Shown one piece after another: positions 35,229 through 45,573 of a stretch of DNA of 64,000 nucleotides. The DNA is from Flavimaricola marinus (GTDB lineage Bacteria > Pseudomonadota > Alphaproteobacteria > Rhodobacterales > Rhodobacteraceae). The stretch covers positions 372,001 to 436,000 of the forward strand of contig NZ_FXZK01000001.1 in NCBI RefSeq assembly GCF_900184895.1, read 5' to 3'. The position numbers were made by a program, and so were the translations under genes. Under the pieces are notes generated by a model. That model ran no database searches and was not told the DNA's origin. It worked only from the letters and a program-made list of their open reading frames with translations. Within the stretch, counting starts at the first letter, position 1. Every line of letters begins with the position of its first letter.

Positions 35229-35431
35229 GGCATGCCCTCCGTATCGGGGATTCGGTGCGATCAGCGCCGAGGTAGACCGTTGCGACCTTGTGTGAAACCC
35301 CGCCATGTCCGCAAATCGGGGACTTTGCCTCGGATCGCGCTTGGTATACCGTCGAGATGAAATGATCGACCGATAAATACAGAGGCGATGTCTGCCTCCG
35401 GTTCGACCCACACCGGCGCAAGGAGACCGAC
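35229..35431. promoter_or_regulatory. Divergent promoter region with TTGGTATACC element
   Basis: A 203-bp gap between the glucosidase (minus) and the HisD-like gene (plus). At 35341-35351 lies TTGGTATACCG, whose core GGTATACC is a perfect palindrome; the TTGGTATACCAA form is common for GntR/FCD-type operators. The bases after it (35352-35385) are locally AT-rich. No sigma-70 promoter was assigned. Which gene it controls is unknown; the HisD-like gene is closer (about 80 bp). Confidence 0.4.
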
Positions 35432-36742
35432 ATGGCCATCACACATCTAAAGACTGCCAAGCCCGAGAGCGAGCGCGCCGAGGACGATGCCAAGGTCCGC
35501 GCCGTGGTCGAATCGACACTGGCCGATATCGAGACCCGTGGCGATGCCGCGATCCGCGAGCTTTCTGCCAAATTCGACAAATACGAGCCGGTCGAGTTCC
35601 GCCTCGGCGCGTCCGAGATCGAGGCGGCCATGTCCAAGGTCAGCGCCCGCGACATGGAGGACATCAAGTTTGCCCAGACCCAGATCCGCCGCTTTGCCGA
35701 AGCCCAGCGCGCCTCGATGACCGATATCGAGGTGGAGACCCTGCCCGGCGTGATCCTCGGCCACAAGAACATCCCCGTGCAATCGGTCGGCTGTTACGTG
35801 CCGGGTGGCAAGTTCCCGATGGTCGCCTCGGCGCATATGTCGGTGCTGACCGCCAGTGTGGCGGGCGTGCCGCGCATCGTGGCCTCTGCCCCACCGGTGA
35901 ACGGCGCCCCGCATCCGGCCATCGTGGCCGCCATGCATATGGGCGGAGCGCATGAGATCTACGTGCTGGGCGGAATGCAGGCCGTCGGCGCCATGGCCAT
36001 CGGCACCGAGACGATCGAGCCGGTCCATATGCTCGTCGGCCCCGGCAATGCCTTTGTCGCCGAAGCCAAGCGCCAGCTTTACGGTCGTGTCGGCATCGAC
36101 CTGTTCGCCGGCCCCACCGAGACGATGGTGATTGCGGACGACACCGTGGATGCGGAGCTGTGTGCGACCGACCTGTTGGGTCAGGCCGAGCACGGCTATA
36201 ACTCGCCCGCGGTTCTGGTCACGAATTCGCGCAAGCTGGCCGAGGCGACGCTGGCCGAGATCGACCGCCTTTTAAGGATCTTGCCCACGGCAGAAACCGC
36301 CAGCGTATCCTGGCGCGACTATGGCGAGGTGATCTTGTGCGACACCCATGACGAGATGCTCGCCGTGGCCAACGACATCGCCTCGGAGCATGTGCAGGTG
36401 ATGACCGACCGCGACGATTGGTATCTGGAAAAGATGCAGAGCTATGGCGCGCTGTTTCTGGGCCCCCGCACCAACGTGGCCAACGGCGACAAGGTGATCG
36501 GCACCAACCACACCCTGCCCACCAAGAAGGCGGGTCGCTATACGGGCGGCCTCTGGGTCGGCAAATTCCTGAAAACCCACAGCTATCAGAAGGTTCTGAC
36601 CGACGAGGCCGCCGCCATGGTCGGTGAATACGGCTCGCGCCTATGCATGCTGGAAGGCTTTGTCGGCCATGCCGAGCAGTGCAACATCCGGGTGCGCCGC
36701 TATGGTGGGCGCAACGTGCCTTACGGTGAAGCGGCGGAGTAG
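35432..36742 (+). CDS. Histidinol dehydrogenase-family NAD-dependent dehydrogenase (HpsN-like)
   Basis: A 436-aa HisD-family protein. The metal/active-site motifs are present: [42 protein letters not shown] and the GTNHTLPT region. Rhodobacterales HisD homologues outside his operons are often sulfopropanediol 3-dehydrogenase (HpsN) or act on other alcohols; the neighbours here (SDR, MetE-like, BKACE) do not make a histidine pathway. AAGGAG precedes the ATG. It likely oxidises a hydroxymethyl group to the acid in two NAD steps, as HisD does (family knowledge). The substrate is unknown. Confidence 0.8.
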   Translation: MAITHLKTAKPESERAEDDAKVRAVVESTLADIETRGDAAIRELSAKFDKYEPVEFRLGASEIEAAMSKVSARDMEDIKFAQTQIRRFAEAQRASMTDIEVETLPGVILGHKNIPVQSVGCYVPGGKFPMVASAHMSVLTASVAGVPRIVASAPPVNGAPHPAIVAAMHMGGAHEIYVLGGMQAVGAMAIGTETIEPVHMLVGPGNAFVAEAKRQLYGRVGIDLFAGPTETMVIADDTVDAELCATDLLGQAEHGYNSPAVLVTNSRKLAEATLAEIDRLLRILPTAETASVSWRDYGEVILCDTHDEMLAVANDIASEHVQVMTDRDDWYLEKMQSYGALFLGPRTNVANGDKVIGTNHTLPTKKAGRYTGGLWVGKFLKTHSYQKVLTDEAAAMVGEYGSRLCMLEGFVGHAEQCNIRVRRYGGRNVPYGEAAE

Positions 36743-36796
36743 ACCTCAGCCCGACCCTTCGGGGAGAGTTTTTTGGCCAAGATGAAGGAGAAGACA

Positions 36797-37558
36797 GTGA
36801 CCTTACCCAGAACGCCTTCTTTTCGGTTGGACGGCAGGCGCGCGCTTGTAGCGGGTGCGTCGTCGGGTATCGGCCTTGGCTGTGCGGTCGCCTTGGCGGA
36901 GCAGGGCGCGCATGTCGTCTGTGCCGCCCGCGGTGCGGAGCGTCTGGCCGAGGTGGTGGCCGAGATGACCGCGGCGGGATTTAGCGCCGAGGCCATGGTC
37001 CTCGACATCGCGGACGTGCCGGCGATGGAGGCGGCGCTCGGCGGGCAGGTGTTCGACGTGGTCGTGAACTCTGCCGGGTTGGCCCGCCATTCGCCCGCCG
37101 TGGAGACCACGACCGCCGATTACGACATGGTCATGGGCGTGAACGTGCGCGGCGCGTATTTCCTGTCGGCAATCACCGCCAAGGCGATGATCGCCGCTGG
37201 CACCAAGGGCTCGATCATTCATATCAGCAGCCAGATGGGCCATGTGGGCGGCATCGATCGCGCGGTCTATTGCGCGTCGAAACATGCGCTGGAAGGCATG
37301 GTCAAGAGCATGGCGATCGAGTGGGGCCCGCATCAGATCAGGGTCAATACCCTCGGCCCCACCTTTATCCGCACCCCGTTGGCGGAGCAGACCCTGGCGA
37401 TCCCCGAACGCAGGGCCTGGATCGAGGGCATGATCAAGCTCGGCCGTGTCGGCGAGATCGAGGATATCATGGGGGCCGTGGCCTATCTCGCGTCGGACGC
37501 GTCGGCCCTCGTGACCGGGAGCGCCCACCTCGTCGACGGCGGCTGGACGGCGGATTGA
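36797..37558 (+). CDS. Short-chain dehydrogenase/reductase (SDR)
   Basis: A 253-aa classical SDR: N-terminal nucleotide site LVAGASSGIGLG, NSAG in place of NNAG, catalytic Ser in IIHISSQMG and YCASKHALEG with the Tyr-x-x-x-Lys pair, C-terminal DGGWTAD. GTG at 36797 was chosen as start because AAGGAG lies seven bases upstream; longer versions have no such site. It follows the HisD-like gene after ~55 bp and probably forms an operon with it and the next two genes. The likely role is oxidation of a secondary hydroxyl to a keto group, which would make a substrate for the downstream BKACE enzyme (inference). Confidence 0.85.
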   Translation: MTLPRTPSFRLDGRRALVAGASSGIGLGCAVALAEQGAHVVCAARGAERLAEVVAEMTAAGFSAEAMVLDIADVPAMEAALGGQVFDVVVNSAGLARHSPAVETTTADYDMVMGVNVRGAYFLSAITAKAMIAAGTKGSIIHISSQMGHVGGIDRAVYCASKHALEGMVKSMAIEWGPHQIRVNTLGPTFIRTPLAEQTLAIPERRAWIEGMIKLGRVGEIEDIMGAVAYLASDASALVTGSAHLVDGGWTAD

Positions 37559-37666
37559 CCGCAGCGCCCCATCGCTCACCGCCATAGCGAGCATGGCCGC
37601 CTCGCAAGGCGCGTGCTCAAGCTCACCGGACGCCCTGCCCGGCGACAGCCCATCAAAGGAACCGCC

Positions 37667-38797
37667 ATGACCACGATACGGACGACGCACGTAGGCTCTC
37701 TGCCCCGCAGTCAGGAGGTCGTCGACTTCATCTTTGCCCGCGAGCGCGGCACCCCGTATGATCCGGCCGCCTTCGATGCCGCGATGGCAAGCGCCGTGTC
37801 CGAGACAGTGCGGCGGCAGGTCGCCGCCGGCGTGGATATCGTATCGGACGGTGAAACCTCGAAGATCAGCTATGCCACCTATGTCAAGGACCGCTACACC
37901 GGCTTTGGCGGCGACGGCGTTCGCAACACTCCGGCCGACCTCAAGTTGTTTCCCGGCTATATGTCCCGTCTGTCGAAGGACGACCGCAACCCCCGCTATG
38001 CCCATCCCAAATGCATCGGCGAAGTCCGTTCGCGCGGCCAGGAAGAACTGAAAAAGGACATCGCCAATCTACGGGCGGCGATGGCCGAACATGGGGTGGA
38101 GCGCGGCTTCATGAATGCGGCGAGCCCCGGTGTGATCTCGCTGTTCTTGCAGAACGACTACTACAAGACCCGCGAGGCCTATCTGGCCGCTTTGGCCGAT
38201 GCCATGAAGGAGGAATACGAGACGATCGTCGCCTCCGGCCTTGATCTGCAGCTGGATTGCCCCGATCTGGCGGTGTCGCGTCATATGATGTTTCCGGACC
38301 TGACCGACGCCGAGTTCGTGACCGTCGCCCGGACCCATATCGAGGCGCTCAATCATGCGCTGGCCGATATTCCGCCCGAGCGTGTCCGGGTCCATATCTG
38401 TTGGGGTAACTACGAGGGGCCGCATGTCTGCGACATCCCGATGGCCAAGATGTTCGACACATTGATGGCCGCCCGCGCCCGCTATGTCCTGTTCGAGACG
38501 TCGAACCCCCGGCACGGCCACGAGTGGACCGTGTTCCGCGACAGGGCCCGCGACATTCCCGACGACAAGGTTCTGATCCCCGGCGTCGTCGACACCACGA
38601 CCAACTTCGTCGAACATCCCGAGCTGGTCGCACAGCGCATCGAGCGGTTCGTGGATATCGTCGGTGCGGACCGTGTGATCGCCGGCTCGGATTGCGGGTT
38701 CGGCACCTTCGCCGGATACGGCGCCGTCGATCCCGAGATCGCCTATGCCAAGCTGGCGGCGATGGCCGAAGGTGCCGGACTGGTGCGGGCGCGCTGA
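37667..38797 (+). CDS. Cobalamin-independent methionine synthase (MetE C-terminal)-like protein
   Basis: A 376-aa protein of the 'cobalamin-independent methionine synthase II' group, which corresponds to the catalytic C-terminal half of MetE. N-terminal TTHVGSLPRSQEV matches the family start, VHICWGNYEGPH and AGSDCGFGTFAGYGAV contain the likely zinc ligands (His and Cys). ATG 37667 with AGGA upstream. These stand-alone proteins are not housekeeping MetE (~750 aa); in several catabolic clusters they act as methyl or thioether transfer enzymes or C-S/C-N bond lyases of unknown substrate. Confidence 0.75.
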   Translation: MTTIRTTHVGSLPRSQEVVDFIFARERGTPYDPAAFDAAMASAVSETVRRQVAAGVDIVSDGETSKISYATYVKDRYTGFGGDGVRNTPADLKLFPGYMSRLSKDDRNPRYAHPKCIGEVRSRGQEELKKDIANLRAAMAEHGVERGFMNAASPGVISLFLQNDYYKTREAYLAALADAMKEEYETIVASGLDLQLDCPDLAVSRHMMFPDLTDAEFVTVARTHIEALNHALADIPPERVRVHICWGNYEGPHVCDIPMAKMFDTLMAARARYVLFETSNPRHGHEWTVFRDRARDIPDDKVLIPGVVDTTTNFVEHPELVAQRIERFVDIVGADRVIAGSDCGFGTFAGYGAVDPEIAYAKLAAMAEGAGLVRAR

Positions 38798-38926
38798 GGG
38801 GTCGGCCGGGAGGTGGCTGCCCGGCCTGCATTGACAGGCCCTCCCCCCTTGTCGACTATTCGGTCAGTCGCGGAGGACGGTGTCGGCCGGCGCCGACAAC
38901 CCGCCCGCGGCAGGGGAGGAAGACCA

Positions 38927-39859
38927 ATGGCCAAGTCTCGAAAAGTCATCATCACCTGTGCGGTCACCGGGGCGATCCATACGCCGTCGATGTCGCCGCA
39001 CCTTCCGATCACGCCGGACGAGATCGTCACCGAGGCGCTGGCGGCGTCCGAGGCCGGTGCCGCGATCCTGCATCTTCACGCCCGCGATCCCGAAGACGGT
39101 CGCCCGGACCAGACGCCCGAAGGGTTTGCCCGTTTCCTGCCGCGCATCAAGCAGGGCACGAACGCGGTTCTCAACCTGACCTCGGGCGGCAGCCCTTTCA
39201 TGAAGGTCGAAGAACGTGTCCTGCCCGCGTCGCAATTCAAGCCGGAGGTCGCCTCGCTTAACATGGGGTCGTTCAACTTTGGCCTGTTCCACCTGCTGGA
39301 CAAATACGAGGACTTCAAGTTCGAGTGGGAGCGCGATCACCTCGCCAATTCGCGCGATCTCGTTTTCCGCAATTCGTTCAAGGATATCGAGTATATCCTC
39401 AAGACCTGCGCCGAGAACAAGACCCGCTTTGAGTTCGAGTGCTACGACATCTCGCACCTCTACAACCTCAAACACTTTTACGACCGAGGCCTCGTGAAGG
39501 CTCCGCTGTTCATCCAATCGGTCTTCGGGCTGCTCGGTGGGATCGGCACCCACCCCGAGGACGTGATGCACATGCGTCGCACTGCCGATCGGTTGTTCGA
39601 GGACAAGTATCAGTGGTCGGTTCTGGGCGCGGGGGCGAGCCAGATGCGCATCGCGGCGCAGTCCATCGCGCTTGGCGGCAATGTCCGGGTCGGGCTGGAG
39701 GATTCGCTTTGGGCCGGTCCCGGTCGTCTGGCCAAATCGAATGCCGAGCAGGTCCGTATCGCGAGAGACATGATCGAAAGCATGGGCATGCAAATCGCCA
39801 CGCCGGACGAAGCGCGCGACATGCTGTCCCTCAAGGGCGGCGATCAGGTCGCCTTTTAA
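38927..39859 (+). CDS. BKACE-family 3-keto acid cleavage enzyme (DUF849)
   Basis: A 310-aa member of the beta-keto acid cleavage enzyme family, which condense a beta-keto acid with acetyl-CoA to acetoacetate and a new acyl-CoA. Family marks: ITCAVTGAIHTPSMSPHLP (His and Thr near the active site), AAILHLHARDPEDGRPD with the metal-binding HLHAR, NLTSGGSPF and GLEDSLWAGPGRLAKSN. ATG 38927 with GGGGAGGA upstream. Together with the preceding dehydrogenases it suggests oxidation of a hydroxy acid to a beta-keto acid, then cleavage. Substrate unknown. Confidence 0.85.
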   Translation: MAKSRKVIITCAVTGAIHTPSMSPHLPITPDEIVTEALAASEAGAAILHLHARDPEDGRPDQTPEGFARFLPRIKQGTNAVLNLTSGGSPFMKVEERVLPASQFKPEVASLNMGSFNFGLFHLLDKYEDFKFEWERDHLANSRDLVFRNSFKDIEYILKTCAENKTRFEFECYDISHLYNLKHFYDRGLVKAPLFIQSVFGLLGGIGTHPEDVMHMRRTADRLFEDKYQWSVLGAGASQMRIAAQSIALGGNVRVGLEDSLWAGPGRLAKSNAEQVRIARDMIESMGMQIATPDEARDMLSLKGGDQVAF

Positions 39860-40136
39860 CCCGCCCGTCGGGGGCCGCCGATCCCGGCACCGGCTCTGAG
39901 GGCCGGCCGTTGGCACGGTGATCTGGACCACAGTCGGGGGACGGTGCCCGCCTGTGCCGTCGGGCGCCCGGCCCGCGGCCGCGAGAGCGCCCACCGCCTG
40001 TCCGCGCGATATTCGATCTCGCTCTGCTGTCGATCGGGTCTCAAGGCACCCTGCCCGGTTCAGCCCCGCTGCGGGCCACGACCCACCTTGGCGACGGCGG
40101 CCCGAATGCCTAGATGACAGTCGAAGGAGCCGCCGT

Positions 40137-41144
40137 ATGCAACATTTCTCTCTGCTCGATCTGTCACCGATCCCCGAAGGCAAAAGCGCCGCAGACGCGC
40201 TCGCCAATACCGCCGATTTGGCGCAGGCCGCCGAGCGTGCCGGGTATCATCGCTTTTGGCTGGCCGAGCATCACAACATGCCCGGCATCGCCAGCGCTGC
40301 GACCGCCGTGGTCATTGGCCATGTCGCCGCGGCCACCAAGACCATCCGCGTGGGCGCGGGCGGCATCATGCTGCCCAATCACGCCCCGCTGGTCGTGGCC
40401 GAGCAGTTCGGAACGCTGGCCACGCTGTTCCCCGACCGCATCGACCTTGGGCTGGGGCGTGCGCCCGGCACCGATATGGCGACGGCCCGCGCCCTGCGCC
40501 GCCACATGGCCCCGGACGACACCTTTCCGCAGGATGTTCAGGAGCTGATCACCTATTTCGACGCGGCGAGAGACGGCGCACGCGTGCAGGCGATCCCCGG
40601 AACCGGCACGCAGGTTCCGGTCTGGATCCTCGGATCGAGTCTCTATGGCGCCCAACTGGCCGCCCATCTCGGCCTGCCCTACGCCTTTGCCTCGCATTTT
40701 GCGCCCGACATGCTCGAACAAGCAATTTCGATCTATCGCGCCTCTTTCCAGCCGTCCAAATCCCTCTCGCAGCCCTATGTGATGATGGCCGCGGGCGTGA
40801 CCGCCGCCCCGACGGATGAGGAGGCCAGCTATCTGCTGACCTCGCAGATGCTTGCGTTTGCGCGGCTGAGGACAGGCAAGCCGGGCAAGCTGCCCTATCC
40901 GACGGACAACATCGCCGCCGAGGTGCCGGAGCCGGTCTTGGCGCAGGTCCGGCACGCGCTGTCGTGTTCGGCCAACGGTTCGCCCGCGACCGTCCGCGCC
41001 CGCCTTGCTGCGTTGATCGACACCTACCAGCCGGACGAGCTGATTGTCACGGCGATGATCCACGACCACGCGGCCCGCGTCCGGTCCTTTCAGATCGCGG
41101 CGGATATCCTGTCCGACATGCGGGTCGAAGCGAAGGTCGCCTGA
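40137..41144 (+). CDS. LLM-class flavin-dependent oxidoreductase (MsnO8-type)
   Basis: A 335-aa TIM-barrel luciferase-like monooxygenase. N-terminal [21 protein letters not shown] and [16 protein letters not shown], plus GLGRAPGTD, fit the MsnO8-like LLM group. ATG 40137 with AAGGAG upstream; a longer frame 5' to it is a shadow. It follows the BKACE gene after 277 bp with no recognisable feature, so co-transcription is doubtful. Physiological substrate unknown for this group. Confidence 0.82.
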   Translation: MQHFSLLDLSPIPEGKSAADALANTADLAQAAERAGYHRFWLAEHHNMPGIASAATAVVIGHVAAATKTIRVGAGGIMLPNHAPLVVAEQFGTLATLFPDRIDLGLGRAPGTDMATARALRRHMAPDDTFPQDVQELITYFDAARDGARVQAIPGTGTQVPVWILGSSLYGAQLAAHLGLPYAFASHFAPDMLEQAISIYRASFQPSKSLSQPYVMMAAGVTAAPTDEEASYLLTSQMLAFARLRTGKPGKLPYPTDNIAAEVPEPVLAQVRHALSCSANGSPATVRARLAALIDTYQPDELIVTAMIHDHAARVRSFQIAADILSDMRVEAKVA

Positions 41145-41197
41145 CCGGATCGTGACGAGGCCCGGCCCCGGCCGTTTGGCGGCGACGTCCCGTCTCG

Positions 41198-42841
41198 CTA
41201 TGCGACGCGGGATTTGCTCCGGCAATTGCAGGAGGCCAGGATCGGGACGGTGGCCCGCGCCGTCGCCTGATCCAACGGCTGTTTCAGATGCCGCGCTTCG
41301 GTGTGGGCGCCGCGCCGGACGAGGCATTCGTGGAGGCCATGCAGGCTCCAGACGTTGCGCGGGTGCTGGCAGGGCCGCGACAGCGTGCCATCCAGCCCCA
41401 GATCGGCCCGGTAGACGGCCTCGGCCTCGTCATACTTCTGCGCTTCCATCAAGAGCGCGCCCAGCGCGTGCCGGGCGGGCTGCATCCAGCCCCACGGCTC
41501 GTCGTAGAGCAGGTTGTCGTCCCGCTCGACCGAAGCCCTCAGATGGTCCAGCCCTTCTGCGATCCGCCCGGATTTGAAGGCAATTTCGCCGTCCATCATC
41601 GCCTCTCCGACCCGCAGCACATCTTCGGCGGTGTTGTTGAAGACCATCCAGTCTTCGGGGATCGCTTCGCGTGCCGCGACGGCCAGCGCCCGTTCCTGTG
41701 CGGCCTCCTTGTGCCGCCCCAGATTGGCGTGGGCTATGGCGCGGGCCTGAAACATCGCCGCCGTTGTGTAACGGTAGAGTGCCGGATCCTCGGGGAAGGG
41801 TTCGTTGAGGATATCCTCCCACATTCCGAACCGCACCATGACGTGAATCTTCTTGCCGGCGAAGCTTTCGAACAGTTCCGGCATGAAGCGGACGACCTCG
41901 TCGGGAAGCATTTCGTTCAACCGGTTTGCCGCCGCCAGCGCCACGTCGGGCTGTCCGAGGAACATCGCGCCGTAGGCCTCGAAGTGGACATTGTGAACCC
42001 GGTAGACGGTGTAGAAGTTCTGCGCCCCCTCGGCGTCTTCATATTTGCGATCTATCTCGGCGGCCCGCCGGTTGCGGACGACGACGTTGTGGTAGTCGCC
42101 GCAGAGCAGGTCGATATGCGTCGCCATGTGGATCAGATGCCCGCTGTCGGGCACCAGATCGGTCAGCCTGTCGCCGTGTCGCAGCGCCTTTTCGGGCGTG
42201 GGCGACATTTCCATCAGGTGGATATACATGTGCAGCAGGCCGGGGTGATCCCATGCCGCGGGATCGGCGTCGAAGGCCCGTTCGAGCGCGGCTTGCGCCT
42301 CTAGCGTCGAGGCGCCTTCCATCGGCCCGCCGGCTTTGAGATCCCAAAGCTGCCACGGCGTCCGGTTCATCAGCGCCTCGGCAAAGATCGTGGTCACGTC
42401 GAGATCGTCGGGATGCCGCGCATAGACCTGCCGCATGGCGTCGGAAAACGCATCGTTCCACGGGCCGAAATCGTCGATCTCGGGATCGGTCGGATACCTG
42501 TCCGCCAGCGCGTCGATCAGATCGTTCTCGACCGTGGTGAGCTTGCTGCGGAGCGCCTTAGCATCCTCGATGGCCTTGTGCGCCTGCATCAGCGAGGATG
42601 TCCGCTCTTCGGCGTCAAAGAACTCCCACGGTTTGTTGTAGTTTGGCCCGATGGCGTAGGCAAAGCCCCAGAGCGCCGCGCCGCAGCCGGGGTCTTCGGC
42701 GGCCGCCTCTTGGAAAGCCTTGGCCGCGGCCTCGTGATTGTAGCCGTAGAGCCAGAGCAATCCTGTGTCGAAGGCTTGCTGCGCCGTGGCCGAGGATGCC
42801 GTCACCGGCCGCGTATAGCGCCCGAGGTCGTAGATCGTCAT
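41198..42841 (-). CDS. TPR-repeat protein of unknown function
   Basis: A 547-aa soluble protein made of helical tetratricopeptide-like repeats (for example AFDTGLLWLYGYNHEAAAKAF near residues 24-44 and later repeats around 380-420). No catalytic motif and no signal peptide. GGGGGAG lies before the ATG at 42841. This family, found alone in many proteobacteria, has no known role. Convergent with the LLM gene. Confidence 0.75.
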   Translation of the reverse strand: MTIYDLGRYTRPVTASSATAQQAFDTGLLWLYGYNHEAAAKAFQEAAAEDPGCGAALWGFAYAIGPNYNKPWEFFDAEERTSSLMQAHKAIEDAKALRSKLTTVENDLIDALADRYPTDPEIDDFGPWNDAFSDAMRQVYARHPDDLDVTTIFAEALMNRTPWQLWDLKAGGPMEGASTLEAQAALERAFDADPAAWDHPGLLHMYIHLMEMSPTPEKALRHGDRLTDLVPDSGHLIHMATHIDLLCGDYHNVVVRNRRAAEIDRKYEDAEGAQNFYTVYRVHNVHFEAYGAMFLGQPDVALAAANRLNEMLPDEVVRFMPELFESFAGKKIHVMVRFGMWEDILNEPFPEDPALYRYTTAAMFQARAIAHANLGRHKEAAQERALAVAAREAIPEDWMVFNNTAEDVLRVGEAMMDGEIAFKSGRIAEGLDHLRASVERDDNLLYDEPWGWMQPARHALGALLMEAQKYDEAEAVYRADLGLDGTLSRPCQHPRNVWSLHGLHECLVRRGAHTEARHLKQPLDQATARATVPILASCNCRSKSRVA

Positions 42842-43005
42842 CGTGGACTCCCCCCGTCATCGCCGCTTGTCGCGGCCCGACCTGTCGGTCTTGTCGTCCG
42901 ACATTCCCGCAGCATAGCACAAAACAGGCTCATCCGGCGAATGCGCGGCGGAGGGGCGTGTAGAGCGACCGAGCGGCCCGGTCGTTCAAAACCGGCGAGC
43001 GCTCT

Positions 43006-43626
43006 TCAATCCGGTCCGGGCGGACGCGGCAAGGTCCAACCAAAGCGCACGCTGGCGAGTCGCAGCCCCACCGCCAGCAGCACCGCCCCGGCGGCGGCCG
43101 TAGTCTCTGGCACGGCAAACCAGAGGCAGACGGCATAGGCGACCGCGCCGGCGAAGGCGGCGAGGGCGTAGACGTCTTCGTGCAGTACCCGAGGCACCTC
43201 GGCGGCCATGATGTCGCGCAGCACGCCGCCGCCGATCGCGGAGATCACCCCGAGCAGAACCGCGCCGGGAGGCTCGATCCCATAAATCAGCGCCTTGCGG
43301 CAGCCTGCCACGGCAAAGACCCCCAGCCCGATTGCATCCAGAAGCATCACCGGCCGATTGAGCCGTTCGATCTGTTTGGTGAACAGGAAGGCGCAAAGCC
43401 CGGCGAGGCTGGCGACTGCCAGCGGCCAGGTGCTGCGCAATGCCTCGGGCGGTGCCGCCCCCAGCAACAGATCGCGGACGATGCCTCCGGCGACGCCGGT
43501 CGCCACGGCGAGCACGAGGATGCCGAACAGGTCGAACCTGCGCCGGATCGCGACCATGGCCCCGCTCAGCCCGAAGACGAACGTGCCGAGCACATTGAGA
43601 ATGGTGAAAAGGAGCGCAGCCGACAT
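43006..43626 (-). CDS. TRIC-type (UPF0126) membrane protein
   Basis: A 206-aa membrane protein with about seven hydrophobic segments and the duplicated glycine-rich motif of the trimeric intracellular cation channel family (UPF0126/YicG): GVAGGIVRDLLLG and AIGGGVLRDIMAA, one per half. Probably a cation channel or glycine-type carrier of the inner membrane. GAGG lies before the ATG. It stands apart from the rhamnose genes. Confidence 0.85.
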   Translation of the reverse strand: MSAALLFTILNVLGTFVFGLSGAMVAIRRRFDLFGILVLAVATGVAGGIVRDLLLGAAPPEALRSTWPLAVASLAGLCAFLFTKQIERLNRPVMLLDAIGLGVFAVAGCRKALIYGIEPPGAVLLGVISAIGGGVLRDIMAAEVPRVLHEDVYALAAFAGAVAYAVCLWFAVPETTAAAGAVLLAVGLRLASVRFGWTLPRPPGPD

Positions 43627-43861
43627 ATCGCCTCGTCGTGTGAAGATACCTCACAATCGCGGATGCCCCGGCAGATTGAAAGCGCCGAGGAGACAAGTCG
43701 CGTGATCCAGCCCATGCACCGTTCCCCGATCCGGCACGTCTCTTGCGCAGTGAGCGGAGCGAATCCCTGTCGCTGGAGCATGCGTCCCGCGCTGATCTAC
43801 ATGGCCACCTACGTGGCGTCTCCTCTCTCCCGGATCACTCAGGCAGACGTGCGCACTCTCG

Positions 43862-45259
43862 TCAGCGCCCGGGCGTGTCCTTGCGCCCCGCTTCCGCCTC
43901 CAGTCGCCACCGCGCCGCATAGGCTTGCATGGCGGAAAGTGTCTCTGGCTCGGCGACGGGGCTGGGCTCCGCCAAGGACGTAGTATCGGCAAAGAGCAGC
44001 GCGGCGCCGATACTCGTCCCCGTCGCGGCCGCACTGACCAATACGGGGCGCCCGGTCGCGGCCGTCAACATCGCGGTATATTGGGCGTTTCGGGCGAACG
44101 GCCCTTCGACGATCACCGGCCCTTCGGCCCCTGTCAGGGTCAGACAGGTCTCAGTCATCATGGCAAGATAGAAGGATAGCGCCGCGGCGCGACGGCCCGA
44201 TCCGACAGCGGGTTCCGGGCCGATCCAGCGCATGGTCTGGCCCTGGAAGGGGCCGGTCAGCGGATCGACAGCCGGCGCGATCATCAGCGACCTCGCCAGC
44301 ACGTCGGCGATATCCTGATCGGAGGGCGCGACGGCGCTGCCCGCCTGTATCGTCTCGTATTCGCGCCCGCCCATGAACCGGGCCGACGGCACGGCCCTGC
44401 CCTGCGCATTCACGTTCACCAGCGTGTCGCGGCCCGGATCGAGCGGCACCTCCGCGCCGCCTATGGACATGACCACGACCCATGTCCCCGTCGAGACCAC
44501 CGAGAACGCACCGGACTGGGTCCGCAGATGCGGATAGAGCGATGCGTTCGAATCGTGCAGGCCGACGCAGACAGGCGTGCCGGGGGCCAGCCCGGTGGCG
44601 TCCGCGATTTCCGGCAGGATCGGCCCCATGATCTCTGCCGAGGTTCTGACCGGCGCGATCTTGTCCGCGATGCTCAGCCGCTCGGGCAGTTCCGAGAACC
44701 GCCCTTCGTAGGGCGACCAGAGGTCGGTGTGGCACCCGATCGAGGTCACGTCGCTGGCGATCACGCCGGTCAGGCGGTGCCCCCAATACTGCGGATAGGT
44801 GACGATATGGGCCGTGCGGGATTTCAGACCGGGGTTCACCGAGAACTGCCAATGCAGTTGCGCGCCCACGTTCAGCCCGCCCGGCAGCTTCGGCGAGCCG
44901 GTTTGCCGGAACGGCGGGCGAAGCGAGGCGTAGCTGTCGGCGAGGGCATCGGGGCCGTCGTGCTCGTAATCGAGGATCGGCGCGGCAAGCGCGCCGGCCT
45001 CGTCGAGCAAGGCGACGCAGGCTCCGTGGGTGGTGATCGAAATCGCATCGACACCGTGATCGCGGTGGAACCGGCCAAGCGATTCCAGCAGGAATGCCCA
45101 GTGCCCCTCGGTGTCGAAATGCGGCCACGGCGGCCCTGCGAGCACGGTATTGGGCCGCGTCACGACGACCACTTCGGTCAAGCTGCCCAGATCGACCAGC
45201 GCGAGCTTTGCATTGGTCTTGCCGATGTCGATGACGGCGATGTGTCTCGGCTTTGTCAT
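43862..45259 (-). CDS. rhaK: FGGY sugar kinase, L-rhamnulokinase type
   Basis: A 465-aa carbohydrate kinase that phosphorylates L-rhamnulose. Visible motifs: [16 protein letters not shown] (phosphate-1), [13 protein letters not shown], and VVSTGTWVV; the C-terminal GTSIGAALL closes the ATP fold. ATG 45259 overlaps the mutarotase stop as ATGA. Order S-T-P-Q-U-K matches the Rhizobium leguminosarum rha operon exactly, which fixes the substrate. In that organism RhaK is also needed for rhamnose uptake by the ABC transporter. Confidence 0.88.
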   Translation of the reverse strand: MTKPRHIAVIDIGKTNAKLALVDLGSLTEVVVVTRPNTVLAGPPWPHFDTEGHWAFLLESLGRFHRDHGVDAISITTHGACVALLDEAGALAAPILDYEHDGPDALADSYASLRPPFRQTGSPKLPGGLNVGAQLHWQFSVNPGLKSRTAHIVTYPQYWGHRLTGVIASDVTSIGCHTDLWSPYEGRFSELPERLSIADKIAPVRTSAEIMGPILPEIADATGLAPGTPVCVGLHDSNASLYPHLRTQSGAFSVVSTGTWVVVMSIGGAEVPLDPGRDTLVNVNAQGRAVPSARFMGGREYETIQAGSAVAPSDQDIADVLARSLMIAPAVDPLTGPFQGQTMRWIGPEPAVGSGRRAAALSFYLAMMTETCLTLTGAEGPVIVEGPFARNAQYTAMLTAATGRPVLVSAAATGTSIGAALLFADTTSLAEPSPVAEPETLSAMQAYAARWRLEAEAGRKDTPGR

Positions 45260-45573
45260 GGCATGTGAAAGACCTTGGTCAGCGGCACGGCGATCGGCGC
45301 GTTGTCCGGTGCCGTCTGCATGATGTCGGCCATATGCGCCCACCATCTTTGCATGACCGGATGCTCGGGCAAGCTGTCCATGCCGTGATCGGCCGGCCGC
45401 AACAGGATCCCGATCAGGCAACCGGTTTCCTCGTCCAGATGGATCGAATAGTCGCTGACGCCCGCCTCGTGCAGAAGCTCGACCAATTCGGGCCAGATGG
45501 CATCGTGGCGACGCCGGTATTCGTCGGCCATGCCGTCGTTCAGACGCATCCGGAAGACATAGCGTTCGGTCAT
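45256..45573 (-). CDS. rhaU: L-rhamnose mutarotase
   Basis: A 105-aa protein of the RhaM/RhaU family, converting alpha- and beta-L-rhamnopyranose. N-terminal [19 protein letters not shown] and the [19 protein letters not shown] and [11 protein letters not shown] segments are diagnostic. Starts in an ATGA overlap with rhaQ and ends in one with rhaK. RhaM is the E. coli name for the same enzyme; the Rhizobium name is used here because of the operon. Confidence 0.92.
   Translation of the reverse strand: MTERYVFRMRLNDGMADEYRRRHDAIWPELVELLHEAGVSDYSIHLDEETGCLIGILLRPADHGMDSLPEHPVMQRWWAHMADIMQTAPDNAPIAVPLTKVFHMP

Noticed and set aside
35432-36742. Histidine-biosynthesis hisD
   Set aside because: No other his genes nearby, and the neighbours are catabolic; an HpsN-like role or another alcohol substrate is more likely.
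36755-36774. Terminator after the HisD-like gene (CCCTTCGGG plus T6)
   Set aside because: The stem is only three pairs and the region then provides the ribosome site of the SDR gene; read-through is more likely.
39860-40136. Gene or RNA in the gap before the LLM monooxygenase
   Set aside because: GC-rich 277 bases with no ribosome site, conserved-looking frame or stable terminator; nothing could be supported.
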